A stretch of 64,000 nt of DNA from Mycobacterium asiaticum (GCF_001673315.1 NZ_LZLQ01000015.1:283064-347063), one strand, 5' to 3'; numbered from the stretch's first letter, positions 27,184 through 36,694 are shown. Notes: generated from the sequence alone by a model not told the origin. Program-made: numbers and translations.

Positions 27184-28599
27184 TTATGCCGACGCCTCGG
27201 CCACCCGCTCGCGACGGGTGATGCGTTTCGCCTTGCGCTGCCGCTCTTCGATCAGCCGGCCCAGGTCCTGCAGCAACAACGGTTTGTCCATCACGATTTT
27301 CTCGATGTGTTCGCGGTCGATCTCCAGCGCGGTGACCTCTTCCAGGGCGTGAGCGGCGGCGACGTTGCGTTGCCGCGTCAGCGCGGTGATCCCGATGAAT
27401 GAACCCTGGTCGAGGGTCGTGACGGGTACGACGACACCGTCCTCGTTGGTCACGGTCAGACGCACGCTGCCGGCGATGAGGAACGTCATCGCCGTGGGGA
27501 CCGCTCCGGCGTTCTCCACCTTCTCGTCGGCGCCGTACCGGACGATACGTGCGTAGGGCGCGAGGAATTGCTGGTCGGCAAGGGAGAGGCGGAGTTCGGT
27601 CGCCACCACCGTGCGCAAAGCCTTCCTGACGCGTTCCGGCGTGGAGAAGTCGTCGCTGGCGCCGTCCAAGTGCAGTTCTTCGCGGCGCGCGGCGTACCAA
27701 ATCCAGCGCAGGAACGTCGCTTCGGTGGCTCCCGCGTCCGACGGTGAGCCGACCCTGATTGTGGTGCGGTATTCGCCACCGCCCAGCGCGACCGATGTCG
27801 GCACCGTGCCGGCCTCGATCAGCGGCAGCGCGCTGGCCACGAGAGACAGCATTGCGCAGACCTTGTCGGGCGGATCCGCCGTCGCGAACGTGGTGGTGAT
27901 GGAGACCTTGTGAGGGCCGGCCGGCCGGCTGAGATTGGTGAAGGCCGTGGTGGCCAGCATCGAGTTCGGCATAATCCGCATGCCGCCGGCTGTCTGGATA
28001 TGAACGGCCCGCCAATTCACCTCGACGACTCGTCCCCGCGCCGTCGTCGTGTCCAGCCAGTCGTTGATTCGGAATGGTTGCTCGAACAGCATGAACAAGC
28101 CCGACACGATCTGGCCCACGGAATTCTGCAGCATCAGGCCGATAACCACCGACGTAATGCCCAGCGCAGTGAAAACACCACCGACCCGCACGCCCCAGAT
28201 GTAGGACAAGATCACAGCCAGCCCCACCCCGATCAGGGCGAAGCGCCCGACGTCGAGGAAAATCGCGGGGACGCGCTTGCGCCAGCTTTCTTCGGGAGCT
28301 CCTTCGAACACCGTGGCATTGAGCCCGGACAGCAGCAGCACCAGGATCAGAAAGCCGAACACCGTTGTCAGGAGCCGTACCGGTACGTCGCCGGCCGATA
28401 TCTGGGACGCCTTGACCAGCAGTAACAGCAGGGCCCCGAGCGGGAGCAACCAGTTGCGCACCATGCCGACCTGCCGGGCCAGCCGGCTGTGTCGTCTGAC
28501 GAGCGTGTGGTGCAGCTCGGTCAGCAGGATCAGTGCAACGGGGAAGCCGATTGCTACTGCGATCGCCCAGTAAAACCACGATGAATGCAAGGGGTTCAT
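27184..28599 (-). CDS. MscS-type mechanosensitive channel with C-terminal cyclic-nucleotide-binding domain
   Basis: The product has 471 residues from ATG 28599, matching Rv2434c. Four membrane segments occupy roughly residues 8-175. The MscS pore-lining region follows, with Gly/Ala-rich VGGVFTALGITSVVIGLMLQ, then the beta domain (GRVVEVNWRAVHI). Residues about 330-450 look like a cyclic-nucleotide-binding domain (FLIAGSVRLTV, DQGSFIGI). Its start overlaps the stop of the cyclase-like gene as TGATG, so sensor and channel are translated together. This suggests gating by a cyclic nucleotide, though the adjacent cyclase looks degenerate. Confidence 0.87.
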   Translation of the reverse strand: MNPLHSSWFYWAIAVAIGFPVALILLTELHHTLVRRHSRLARQVGMVRNWLLPLGALLLLLVKASQISAGDVPVRLLTTVFGFLILVLLLSGLNATVFEGAPEESWRKRVPAIFLDVGRFALIGVGLAVILSYIWGVRVGGVFTALGITSVVIGLMLQNSVGQIVSGLFMLFEQPFRINDWLDTTTARGRVVEVNWRAVHIQTAGGMRIMPNSMLATTAFTNLSRPAGPHKVSITTTFATADPPDKVCAMLSLVASALPLIEAGTVPTSVALGGGEYRTTIRVGSPSDAGATEATFLRWIWYAARREELHLDGASDDFSTPERVRKALRTVVATELRLSLADQQFLAPYARIVRYGADEKVENAGAVPTAMTFLIAGSVRLTVTNEDGVVVPVTTLDQGSFIGITALTRQRNVAAAHALEEVTALEIDREHIEKIVMDKPLLLQDLGRLIEERQRKAKRITRRERVAEASA

Positions 28600-30797
28600 C
28601 AGCGCTCCGACAACCGGTACATAGTCTGCTCGGTGCCGCCCACCGAAATCGTTCCAGCGGGCGTGAATTGGCGTGAGTCGCGCATTGCTTCGTACACCTG
28701 CGACGCGACGTAGATACCGGGTTGCGGAGCGCCGCTGTGCATCTGATACGCCAGGCTTACGGCGGTCCCCCACATGTCGTACACCAGTCCGGACTGGCCC
28801 ACCAGACCGCTGACCACGTTTCCGGTGTTGATGCCGACCCGCAGACCGAGATCGTGACGACTTCGGCTGTTGAAGCGTTCGATGATGCGCCGCATCTCCA
28901 GGGCGAACTCGATGCTTCGGTGGATACTGTCGAGACGCGGTGTGATGACGCCGCAGCTGGCCAGATAGCCGTTGTGGAATGTGCGGATCCGTTCGACGCC
29001 AAGGGCTTCGGCTGCCGAGTCGAACTGGCCGAATAGGTCGTCGACGATTCCGACCAATTCGTCTTCGGGAACATCATCGGATATCTCGTCGACTCCGACG
29101 ATGTCGGCGAAGATGATGGCGACATCCTGGTGCATCTGGGCGATGGTGCTGTCACCCTGGCGATACCGCCGGACGACCGATTCCGGCATCAGCGCCAGCA
29201 GCAACCGGTCGTTTTCGCGTCGCTGCTCGTTGAGGAGTTCTTCCTTGATCGCGAGGTTGCGACTCATCTCGTTGAAAGCGTTGGTGAGGTCGCCGATTTC
29301 GTCTCGTGACGTGACCGGAATATTTACTTCGTAGTCACCGGAACTGATCCGTTGGGTCCCTTCCTCCAGACGTCGTACCGGACGTACCGCAGCCTGCGCG
29401 ATCAGCATCGAGGCCACGCTGATCGCGAAGATCATGCCCGCCACCGTCACCGCGAGTGATTTGCTGAAGCGGCCCAGGCGGGCGAAGGCATCCGAGTCAT
29501 CCCGGGTCGCCAGAATCGCCCAATGCAGATCAGAGTTGGGAATGTCCAGCGGCGCGTAGGCCTCGAGTTCTTTGTTGCCCGTGTAATCGGTGTCGACCAC
29601 TACCCCGGTATCACCGCGCAGGGCTGCCTTCAGGCCAGCGCTATGAATCGGTTGCACCAGCGTCGTGCCGCCCAACCGGATAGCGCGGTCGGCAATCTCC
29701 GACGAGGTACCCGCGGCGATCACCTCACTCCGGTACTCCTTGGGGTCCTGCAGGAAAAGCCTTGAGTCCGAACGCATCAGGTTATCGCCACCGGCCAGGT
29801 AGGTCTCGGTCGCAGCGCCCATACCGGCGGCGTCCCAGTTCTTGTTGGCCGTCATGATGCGGTTGATCTTGGCGATCGGCACCGGCAGGGCCATCACGCC
29901 GTCAGTTTTGCCGTTGATGCCGACCGGTGATACCACCCACGCCGTCGGAGCACCGAGTGCCGGTTGGTAGGGCTGGAAGTCGGTTATCCAGACGAATTCA
30001 ACATCGTTGGCGCGCAGTGCCTTTTGGTACGCTTCGCGCAGATTCGATTGCCGATAAGGTCCGGTGAGAATGTTGGTGCCGAGGTCCGGCCCCTTTCGCA
30101 CCGAGTACACCACGTTGCCGTCCATGTCCAACAACAACGCATCCCGGTAATCGAAACGCGTCACTATATCCCGCATATAGAAGTCGTAGCGGGCATTGGC
30201 CGCCGACCATGGACTGCCGTCTCCGGCGTCCAGCACGGGAGTCGAGTCCGGGGCGGATACTGCCGTGTAATTGGCTTGAAGGTACCTCTGCGCGTTGCTG
30301 TTTGGTAGCACGGCGTTCAAATCGATCTTCTCACCGGTCAGCCGCTGCATCGGCTTGATCATGTGGTTTTCGTAGTAGCTGACGATGGATTGCTGCTGGG
30401 GTCCGGTGATGTTGGCGTTGGCCAGCTGATTGAATCCCGCGCTGAGCGCAATGATGGCTTGGTCCACGCTGAAGCCGCTGCTGTAGACGTCCAGCGAATT
30501 CGTCACTTCCTGGAACAGCGCTTCGATCTGACGCTTCTGAGATTCCCGCAACTCGATCAGCCGCTCGGACTCGACTTCTCGCAGCGCACTGCGGCCGGAG
30601 ATGCCGGCCAATACCCCGATCACCGCCACCGACAGGATGCTCGACAGCAGCAGGGCAACCAGAATCTTGGACTGAATGCTGATCCGAAAACGTATGCCCG
30701 GCAACCGGAAGCGAGCACGCCTTTTCGCCGGATCGCTGGCGCTCTCCGACGTCGGCTCTGTTGGCTCACCCGATGTCAATCGGCTTCCTTCTGTCAC
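28599..30797 (-). CDS. Membrane Cache-HAMP protein with a degenerate class III cyclase domain
   Basis: This corresponds to Rv2435c. The start is uncertain. GTG 30797 gives 732 residues, and TTG 30779, with GAAGGAAG upstream, gives 726. Longer versions would overlap rbsK. Order: short cytoplasmic tail, TM1 (ILVALLLSSILSVAVIGVL), an extracellular dCache-like region of about 330 residues, TM2, HAMP (residues about 475-530), cyclase domain. Asp565 (FADIVG) matches the first metal ligand. The second metal site is Asn609 (FHNGYL instead of GDAY), and the transition-state Asn and Arg positions are Ser681 and Gln685. Catalysis is therefore doubtful. The stop overlaps the channel gene's start. Confidence 0.85.
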   Translation of the reverse strand: MTEGSRLTSGEPTEPTSESASDPAKRRARFRLPGIRFRISIQSKILVALLLSSILSVAVIGVLAGISGRSALREVESERLIELRESQKRQIEALFQEVTNSLDVYSSGFSVDQAIIALSAGFNQLANANITGPQQQSIVSYYENHMIKPMQRLTGEKIDLNAVLPNSNAQRYLQANYTAVSAPDSTPVLDAGDGSPWSAANARYDFYMRDIVTRFDYRDALLLDMDGNVVYSVRKGPDLGTNILTGPYRQSNLREAYQKALRANDVEFVWITDFQPYQPALGAPTAWVVSPVGINGKTDGVMALPVPIAKINRIMTANKNWDAAGMGAATETYLAGGDNLMRSDSRLFLQDPKEYRSEVIAAGTSSEIADRAIRLGGTTLVQPIHSAGLKAALRGDTGVVVDTDYTGNKELEAYAPLDIPNSDLHWAILATRDDSDAFARLGRFSKSLAVTVAGMIFAISVASMLIAQAAVRPVRRLEEGTQRISSGDYEVNIPVTSRDEIGDLTNAFNEMSRNLAIKEELLNEQRRENDRLLLALMPESVVRRYRQGDSTIAQMHQDVAIIFADIVGVDEISDDVPEDELVGIVDDLFGQFDSAAEALGVERIRTFHNGYLASCGVITPRLDSIHRSIEFALEMRRIIERFNSRSRHDLGLRVGINTGNVVSGLVGQSGLVYDMWGTAVSLAYQMHSGAPQPGIYVASQVYEAMRDSRQFTPAGTISVGGTEQTMYRLSER

Positions 30798-30942
30798 CGG
30801 TCTGCTACGGGTCCCGGTCACGGTGCAGACTAGCTTGCGTGCTGGCGGGATTTTGTCCTTCGACGAAAAGTGACGCCGGCCCGTGTCCTGGCTTTCACCG
30901 AAGAGTGATGCTTTTGCGTTCTGGGCCTCTATTCTCGACGGC
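30798..30942. promoter_or_regulatory. Divergent promoter region, cyclase-like gene and rbsK
   Basis: These 145 bases lie between two divergent starts and must hold both promoters. A TATTCT element at 30930-30935 is too close to the rbsK start to be its -10 box unless the message is leaderless. I see no clear operator. Confidence 0.3.
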
Positions 30943-31821
30943 ATGTCAACGCGGGTTGCCGTTGTGGGCAGCGTGAACCTGGACCTGACGTTTACGTTGG
31001 ACGTCGCGAAGTTGCCGCGGCCGGGCGAGACGGTGCTGGCATCCTCGCTGAGGTATACGCCCGGCGGTAAGGGTGGCAACCAGGCGGTGGCAGCGGCTCG
31101 CGCGGGTGCACGGGTGCAATTCGTGGGTGCGGTCGGAGATGACGCGGCCGCTGACCAGTTGTTGGCTCACCTACGCTCAGCCGGAGTCGGACTGGACGGA
31201 ATCATTCGTTGCGCCGGGCCTAGCGGAACGGCGGTTATCGTCGTGGAAGCCGGCGCCGAAAACACCATCGTGGTGGCAGCGGGCGCGAATTCCCAACTGA
31301 CGGTGAAACCCAACGCCCTTGCGGACTGCGATGTGTTGTTGACCCAATTGGAGATTCCGGTGACAACGGCGACGGCGGCGGCTACTCAGGCGCGTCTGGC
31401 CGGAGCCGTCGTGATGGTCAATGCTTCACCACCCGGGCAGGACAGTGATCTGCTGGCCGAGTTGGCCGCGGTTGCCGACGTGGTGATCACCAATGAGCAC
31501 GAGGCGCACGAGTGGCCCTGGCAGCCCGAACATTTCGTGACCACGTTGGGCGCGCGGGGTGCTCGGTACGTCGGGATTGACGGTGAGTTCGAGGTTTCCG
31601 CACCAGGCGTGACGGCGGTGGACACCACGGGTGCTGGCGATGTGTTCGCCGGTGTGCTGGCGGCACACTGGCCTGGAAGTCCTGGCTCGGCGGCGCAGCG
31701 ACTGTCCGCGTTGCGACGCGCCTGCGCGGCTGGTGCGCTGGCCACCTTGGTGCGCGGCGCCGGTAACTGCGCGCCGGATGCCGTCGCGATCGACGCGGCA
31801 GTCGACCGTTTGTCGTCGTAA
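30943..31821 (+). CDS. rbsK: Ribokinase, PfkB family
   Basis: The product has 292 residues from ATG 30943. PfkB marks are present: GGKGGNQAVAAARAG at 41-55, and DTTGAGD at 227-233 with Asp233 as catalytic base. It would phosphorylate ribose or a related sugar at the 5-OH. It corresponds to Rv2436 by position and type. No ribose transporter or other ribose gene accompanies it, so ribose as the substrate is a family-level assignment. Confidence 0.88.
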   Translation: MSTRVAVVGSVNLDLTFTLDVAKLPRPGETVLASSLRYTPGGKGGNQAVAAARAGARVQFVGAVGDDAAADQLLAHLRSAGVGLDGIIRCAGPSGTAVIVVEAGAENTIVVAAGANSQLTVKPNALADCDVLLTQLEIPVTTATAAATQARLAGAVVMVNASPPGQDSDLLAELAAVADVVITNEHEAHEWPWQPEHFVTTLGARGARYVGIDGEFEVSAPGVTAVDTTGAGDVFAGVLAAHWPGSPGSAAQRLSALRRACAAGALATLVRGAGNCAPDAVAIDAAVDRLSS

Positions 31822-31975
31822 CGAAACTACCCCCAGCCCACCTCGACTACGGCCAACCCCGACTCACACGTTCCATCATCCGGAAAAACTCTTCACCCAC
31901 GAAGACGACGCTAAAGACGCTAACGACGACAAACACGACGAAGACGACGAACCGTAGCGGTCAGCAAGCCAAGAC

Positions 31976-32012
31976 GTGGCGACCGGTTTGGAGCCGACCG
32001 CCACATCACTTT
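31976..32012 (+). terminator. Possible terminator between rbsK and nadE
   Basis: GTGGCG at 31976-31981 pairs with CGCCAC at 31999-32004, with a further CGG/CCG inside the loop, followed by ATCACTTTT. The genes converge here, so a terminator is expected. The rest of the 203-base gap is a low-complexity Asp-codon-like stretch (repeated ACGACGA around 31905-31950) without a clear ORF. Confidence 0.4.
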
Positions 32013-32024
32013 TCGGTGCAGGTG

Positions 32025-34073
32025 TTAGTCCTCGGGAATCTCGCGTTCGATCTCGTCGAGCCAGATCTTGGCGGACATGTCCGATGGCGCGCGCCAATCC
32101 CCGCGCGGCGACAACGAGCCGCCATGAGACACCTTGGGGCCGTTAGGCAATGCGGAGCGCTTGAACTGGCTGAACGAATAGAAACGCTGGACGAACACCT
32201 GCAACCAGTGCCGAATATCGCTCAACGAATACGTCGGCCGATTGTCCTCCGGGAAGCCGGGTGGCCAACTGCCGCGCTCGGCATCGCTCCACGCGTGCCA
32301 GGCCAGGAAGGCGATCTTCGATGGCGGAAAGCCAAAGCGCAGCACCTGGAACAACGAAAAGTCCTGCAGCGCATACGGCCCGACCTTTGCTTCGCTACTT
32401 TGCAGTTCCTCTTCCTCCCCGGCGGGAACCAGTTCCGGGGTGATCTCGGTGTCGACCACAGATTGCAGCACGTCGGTTACTTCTTTCTCGAACTGGTCCG
32501 ACGAGATGACCCAGCGAATCAGGTGCTGGATCAGGGTTTTGGGCACACCACCGTTGACGTTGTAATGCGACATCTGGTCACCCACCCCGTAGGTCGACCA
32601 ACCCAACGCAAGCTCCGAAAGGTCCCCCGTGCCAAGCACGATGCCGCCGCGCTGGTTAGCCAGCCGGAACAGGTAATCAGTGCGCAACCCTGCCTGCACG
32701 TTTTCGAAGGTGACGTCGTAGACCTTTTCGCCGCGCGCGAAAGGATGCCCGATTTCTTCGAACATCCGCTTGGCGGTCTCTCGGATGTCGATCTCCTCGA
32801 AGGTGATGCCCAGCGCTTTACCCAAGTTGACCGCGTTGTTCTTGGTGTGGTCGCCGGTAGCGAAGCCCGGCAGCGTGAATCCCAGGATGTCACTCCGCGG
32901 GCGTCCCTCCCGGTCCATTGCCTTGGCCGCGACAATCAACGCGTGTGTGGAATCCAGCCCGCCGGAGACGCCGATGATCACCTTCGGGTAGTCGAGCGCC
33001 CGTAGCCGCTGCTCGAGCCCTGCCACCTGGATGTTGTATGCCTCGTAGCAATCCTGTTCCAGCCGTTCCTGATTCGCCGGGACGAACGGGAACCGCTCGA
33101 TGTTGCGCAGCAGGCCGATGTCACCGTCCGGCGGGTCAACGCGAAACTCGATGCGCCGGAACGAGTCCGCGGTCGCCCGATGGTGGCGGCGGTTGTCGTC
33201 GAAGGTGCCCATCCGTAACCGTTCAGAGCGCAGCAGCCCGGTGTCGACGTCGGCTACCGAGCGCTGCTCTTCCTTCGGAAAGCGTTCGGAGCACGCTAAC
33301 TGGTTGCCGTTCTCCCAGATCATCGTTTGGCCGTCCCATGCCAGGTCGGTCGTGGACTCCCCCGGGCCCGCGGCCGCATAGACGTACGCGGCCAGGCAGC
33401 GGGCCGAAGCCGAGCGGGCGAGCAGGCAGCGGTCCTCGGCCCGACCAATAGTGATCGGGCTGCCCGACAGGTTGGCCAGTACGGTCGCACCCGCCAGGGC
33501 CGCCTCCGCGCTGGGCGGCACCGGAACGAACATGTCCTCACAGATCTCGACGTGCAGCACGAAGTCCGGCAGGTCGGACGCGGTGAACAGCAGGTCCGGG
33601 CCAAACGGAGCTTCCACGTCGAGACGAGCAATCCGAATCGAGCCGCGCTCGCCATTCCCGGGTGCGATCTGGCGCTGCTCGTAGAACTCGCGGTAGGTCG
33701 GCGGATACGACTTCGGGACGACACCCAGCACCTGGCCACGGTGGATGACCACCGCGGTGTTGTAGATGCGATGCATATGCCGCAGCGGAGCGCCCACTAC
33801 GAGTACCGGCAGCAGGTCGGCGGACGCGGCGACGATCTCGCTCAGCGCTTCTTCGACCGAATCCAGAAGAGAATCCTGCAGCAGGATGTCCTCGATCGAG
33901 TACCCACACAGCGTCAGTTCTGGAAAAACCGCCAGCGCGACGCCGTCGTCGTGACACTCGCGCGCCAACCCCAGAACGGACGCGGCGTTGGCCGGGGGGT
34001 CGGCGATCGAGGTGTGGTGGGTGCACGCGGCGACGCGCACGAACCCGTGCTGGTATGCCGAATAGAAGCTCAT
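32025..34073 (-). CDS. nadE: Glutamine-dependent NAD synthetase
   Basis: The 682-residue product is a two-domain enzyme corresponding to Rv2438c. The N-terminal nitrilase-type glutaminase domain shows the triad Glu52 (FPELTL), Lys121 (VPKSYPP) and Cys178 (VEICEDMF). The C-terminal synthetase domain has the PP-loop SGGLDSTHAL. Ammonia from glutamine is channelled to amidate nicotinate adenine dinucleotide, the final step of NAD synthesis after NadD. Confidence 0.96.
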   Translation of the reverse strand: MSFYSAYQHGFVRVAACTHHTSIADPPANAASVLGLARECHDDGVALAVFPELTLCGYSIEDILLQDSLLDSVEEALSEIVAASADLLPVLVVGAPLRHMHRIYNTAVVIHRGQVLGVVPKSYPPTYREFYEQRQIAPGNGERGSIRIARLDVEAPFGPDLLFTASDLPDFVLHVEICEDMFVPVPPSAEAALAGATVLANLSGSPITIGRAEDRCLLARSASARCLAAYVYAAAGPGESTTDLAWDGQTMIWENGNQLACSERFPKEEQRSVADVDTGLLRSERLRMGTFDDNRRHHRATADSFRRIEFRVDPPDGDIGLLRNIERFPFVPANQERLEQDCYEAYNIQVAGLEQRLRALDYPKVIIGVSGGLDSTHALIVAAKAMDREGRPRSDILGFTLPGFATGDHTKNNAVNLGKALGITFEEIDIRETAKRMFEEIGHPFARGEKVYDVTFENVQAGLRTDYLFRLANQRGGIVLGTGDLSELALGWSTYGVGDQMSHYNVNGGVPKTLIQHLIRWVISSDQFEKEVTDVLQSVVDTEITPELVPAGEEEELQSSEAKVGPYALQDFSLFQVLRFGFPPSKIAFLAWHAWSDAERGSWPPGFPEDNRPTYSLSDIRHWLQVFVQRFYSFSQFKRSALPNGPKVSHGGSLSPRGDWRAPSDMSAKIWLDEIEREIPED

Positions 34074-34157
34074 TGCCCTCCAATTCTCGCGTTACTGTCA
34101 GATCTCCGGGATTGACGTCGGGTGACGGGGTGTCGATGAATGCTTAGGCTCGGTTGA

Positions 34158-34997
34158 GTGGAATCTCCCGAACTCGTCGCGCTGCTGTCCGGGCGCCGGG
34201 TCGCGGCGCTGACCGGAGCAGGACTTTCCACGGATTCGGGCATACCCGATTACCGCGGACCTGACTCGCCGCCCAGCAATCCTATGACCATTCGCCAGTT
34301 CACCGCTGACCCCGCGTTCCGTCAACGATACTGGGCACGCAACCATGTCGGCTGGCGTCATATGGATGACACCCAGCCCAACGCCGGGCACCGGGCGCTG
34401 GCCACCTTGGAGAGGGCTGGCGTGGTCACCGGCGTCATCACACAGAACGTCGATCTGCTGCACACCAAAGCTGGCAGCCGCAACGTCGTCAATCTGCACG
34501 GCACCTATGCGCAGGTCGCATGTCTCAACTGCGGCCACACCATGACTCGGGCCGCGCTGGCCGAGCAACTGGAGGCCCTCAATCCCGGATTCATCGAGCG
34601 GGCCGAAGCGGTCGGCGGCCTGGCGGTGGCGCCCGATGCGGACGCCGTCGTCGCAGACACCGCCGCATTCCGCTACCTCGACTGTCCGCGGTGCGCCGGC
34701 ATGCTCAAACCCGATATCGTCTACTTCGGCGAGAGTGTCCCCAAAGACCGTGTAGCGCAAGCCTATTCACTGGTGAATGAAGCCGAGGCGCTGCTGGTGG
34801 CCGGCTCGTCGCTCACGGTGTTCTCCGGCTACCGGTTCGTGCGGCACGCCGCGGCGGCCGGCATTCCCGTCGCGATTCTCAACCGCGGCCCAACCCGCGG
34901 TGACCACCTCGCAGCGGTCAAGGTCGACGGCGGCTGTTCGGAGCTGCTGACCTTGCTGGCCAATGAACTCCCCGGATTGATCAGCGCGTCTTTCTGA
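34158..34997 (+). CDS. Class II sirtuin (NAD-dependent deacylase, SIR2 family)
   Basis: The 279-residue product starts at GTG 34158. The NAD-binding motif is TGAGLSTDSGIPDYRG (residues 19-34), followed by TQNVDLLH, NLHG with the catalytic His, and two zinc Cys pairs (CLNCG and CPRCAG). The pattern is that of SIRT4-like class II bacterial sirtuins. It removes acyl groups from lysines or acts as a lipoamidase using NAD; the substrate is unknown. It lies divergently from nadE with only 84 bases between starts, coupling an NAD-consuming enzyme with the NAD-making one. I do not recall a sirtuin gene at this position in M. tuberculosis. Confidence 0.9.
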   Translation: MESPELVALLSGRRVAALTGAGLSTDSGIPDYRGPDSPPSNPMTIRQFTADPAFRQRYWARNHVGWRHMDDTQPNAGHRALATLERAGVVTGVITQNVDLLHTKAGSRNVVNLHGTYAQVACLNCGHTMTRAALAEQLEALNPGFIERAEAVGGLAVAPDADAVVADTAAFRYLDCPRCAGMLKPDIVYFGESVPKDRVAQAYSLVNEAEALLVAGSSLTVFSGYRFVRHAAAAGIPVAILNRGPTRGDHLAAVKVDGGCSELLTLLANELPGLISASF

Positions 34998-35154
34998 CCT
35001 CGGCGACAAACTGTTGCCCTCGGTTATCGACCACCTGCCACGAGTACGGGCCGATGACCCTGGAACTACCGAGCAGTTGTACTGCGAGCCGCGCGTCCTG
35101 CTCGCTGGAAATTCCGTCGACCCGACGGCCGTGCGATGTTGTCAATGCCCACAT
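34981..35154 (-). CDS. Small hypothetical protein
   Basis: This encodes 57 residues from ATG 35154, with GGGAG 5-6 bases upstream; in-frame ATGs at 35166 and further upstream are alternatives. Codon third positions are strongly GC-biased. The translation has a compact, protein-like ending (GPYSWQVVDNRGQQFVAEV) with no membrane segment or signal peptide. It overlaps the sirtuin 3' end by 17 bases in the convergent direction. I do not recognise a family. Confidence 0.45.
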   Translation of the reverse strand: MWALTTSHGRRVDGISSEQDARLAVQLLGSSRVIGPYSWQVVDNRGQQFVAEVRKTR

Positions 35155-35358
35155 GATGACTCCCATGTTTCGCTTCGTTGCGACCGGCATGGCGGCCGTC
35201 TCTTGATGCGAAAAAGCATGTCGGAGGCGGCTGTACAAAAACTCTAAGAATTCTTGGAACACAACAGCGACACCAGTGACGACACAATTCGGTCACCGCT
35301 CAGAGCCAAAGCACAGCACCACGAACCTGCGCGACCGTACTCGCGTGGCGCTGGTTCA

Positions 35359-36618
35359 TCAAATAGTGCAGGGCATGGCCCGGATGGCGTGCACGAAATT
35401 GCCCGCCAGATATGCCGGTTCGCCCGCCTGGATGCCCGGCACCTGACGAAGCAACTCGCCGAACATGGCCCGCAACTGGGCACGGGCCACGTGAGCGCCG
35501 AGACAGAAGTGCAGTCCGCCACCTCCGAAACCGACGTGCGGGTTGGGGCTGCGGCTCAGGTCGAAACGCTCCGGGTGGTCGAAGGCCTCGGTGTCCCAGT
35601 TGCCCGCGGCGTAGAACATGACGACCTTCTCCCCCGCCCGGATGGTCTGTCCGCCGAGCTCGAAATCCGTTGCGGCGGTGCGGCGAAACGTCATCACCGG
35701 GGTGGCCCACCTGATGAACTCCTCGACCGCGGTGCCGATGCGGTCATCGAACGACTCCAGTAACCAAGCGCGCTGCTCGGGAAAGTCGGTCAGCGCCTTC
35801 AGTGCGTGGCTGATGGTCTGTCGGGTGGTGTCATTGCCGGCCACGGCGAGCAGCACGAAGAAGGCCGCCACCTCGGCGTCGGTAAGCCGGTCGCCATCGA
35901 CTTCGGCGGTCACCAGGCTGCTGAACAGGTCGTCACCGGGATTTTCGCGCCGCTCGGCGGCCAGTTCACCCGCCACTTGGTGCAGGTACACCTGGTTCTC
36001 GAACAGCACCTCCAAGCGGTGACGCCCGTTGAGAAAGACCGGGTCGGCCCACGACACCAATGCATCGGCGGCATGAGCGACCCGCTGCCGCTTGGATTCG
36101 GGTATTCCCATCATGTCCGAGAGCGTGCGGATCGGGAGTTCCTTGGCGCAGTGTTCGACGAAATCCGCGCCGCTACCGGCGGCCCGCAACTCCGCCACAA
36201 TGGCCCTGGCATTCGCATTGATCGATTCCTCGATGCGACGAACCTGCCGGGGGGTGAAGGCGGCGTGGGCGAGTTTGCGCAGCTTGGTGTGCCGCGGCGG
36301 GTCCATCGCCAGGAAGGACTGGGACGCTTCGAGCAGTTCCTCGGGGATCGTCGCGAACATCACCCCTTTTCCGGACAGGAAGACCTCGCTGTTGCGACTG
36401 ACAGCCACGATGTCGGCGCGCCGAGTGACCGCCCAATAACCGGGGTCGTTGGGATCCTCCATCAGATCGTCCTCGACCGGCCGCTGCCAGCTCACCGGGC
36501 GCTCGGCGCGCAGCACGGCGAAGGAGCGCTCCCGCTCGGCTGCCGTGGTGGACCAGAACGCGCGCGAGGATAAATCGACGGCGTCATATCGCCTGGCATT
36601 GGCAAGCGTCGCTGTCAT
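35359..36618 (-). CDS. Cytochrome P450
   Basis: The 419-residue product is complete. The I-helix oxygen-binding motif is VAGNDTTRQT, the ExxR motif is EEFIRW, and the heme loop is FGGGGLHFCLGAHVAR with the thiolate Cys. The start ATG 36618 has GGGAGG about 9 bases upstream. It oxidises an unknown substrate using ferredoxin and a reductase, neither encoded nearby. The divergent TetR gene and the shared operator suggest induction by a ligand. Fold type and sequence fit the soluble bacterial CYP families, but I cannot assign a CYP number. Confidence 0.93.
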   Translation of the reverse strand: MTATLANARRYDAVDLSSRAFWSTTAAERERSFAVLRAERPVSWQRPVEDDLMEDPNDPGYWAVTRRADIVAVSRNSEVFLSGKGVMFATIPEELLEASQSFLAMDPPRHTKLRKLAHAAFTPRQVRRIEESINANARAIVAELRAAGSGADFVEHCAKELPIRTLSDMMGIPESKRQRVAHAADALVSWADPVFLNGRHRLEVLFENQVYLHQVAGELAAERRENPGDDLFSSLVTAEVDGDRLTDAEVAAFFVLLAVAGNDTTRQTISHALKALTDFPEQRAWLLESFDDRIGTAVEEFIRWATPVMTFRRTAATDFELGGQTIRAGEKVVMFYAAGNWDTEAFDHPERFDLSRSPNPHVGFGGGGLHFCLGAHVARAQLRAMFGELLRQVPGIQAGEPAYLAGNFVHAIRAMPCTI

Positions 36619-36674
36619 ATCGCGATCCCTCCCTCGGACCGACTATGACGCCGGTCACGCGTGTCCCGACCATA

Positions 36675-36694
36675 TGTCTAGACAGTGTGTCTAG
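36675..36694. promoter_or_regulatory. Palindromic TetR operator between P450 and tetR
   Basis: CTAGACA-GTG-TGTCTAG (36678-36694) is a perfect 7-bp inverted repeat with a 3-base spacer. The overlapping TGTCTAGACA (36675-36684) is itself a perfect palindrome, so the region can be read as two overlapping sites. It lies in the 122-base divergent gap, 47 bases before tetR and 57 bases before the P450 start, an ideal place for autoregulation and control of the P450. Confidence 0.75.

Noticed and set aside
27173..28579. A 468-residue minus-strand ORF in another frame of the MscS gene.
   Set aside because: Its translation is Arg/Gly-rich, while the alternative frame gives a clean MscS plus cyclic-nucleotide-binding protein.
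30798..31079. Longer start for the cyclase-like protein (826 residues).
   Set aside because: It would overlap the rbsK coding start on the other strand, and the added residues have no family character.
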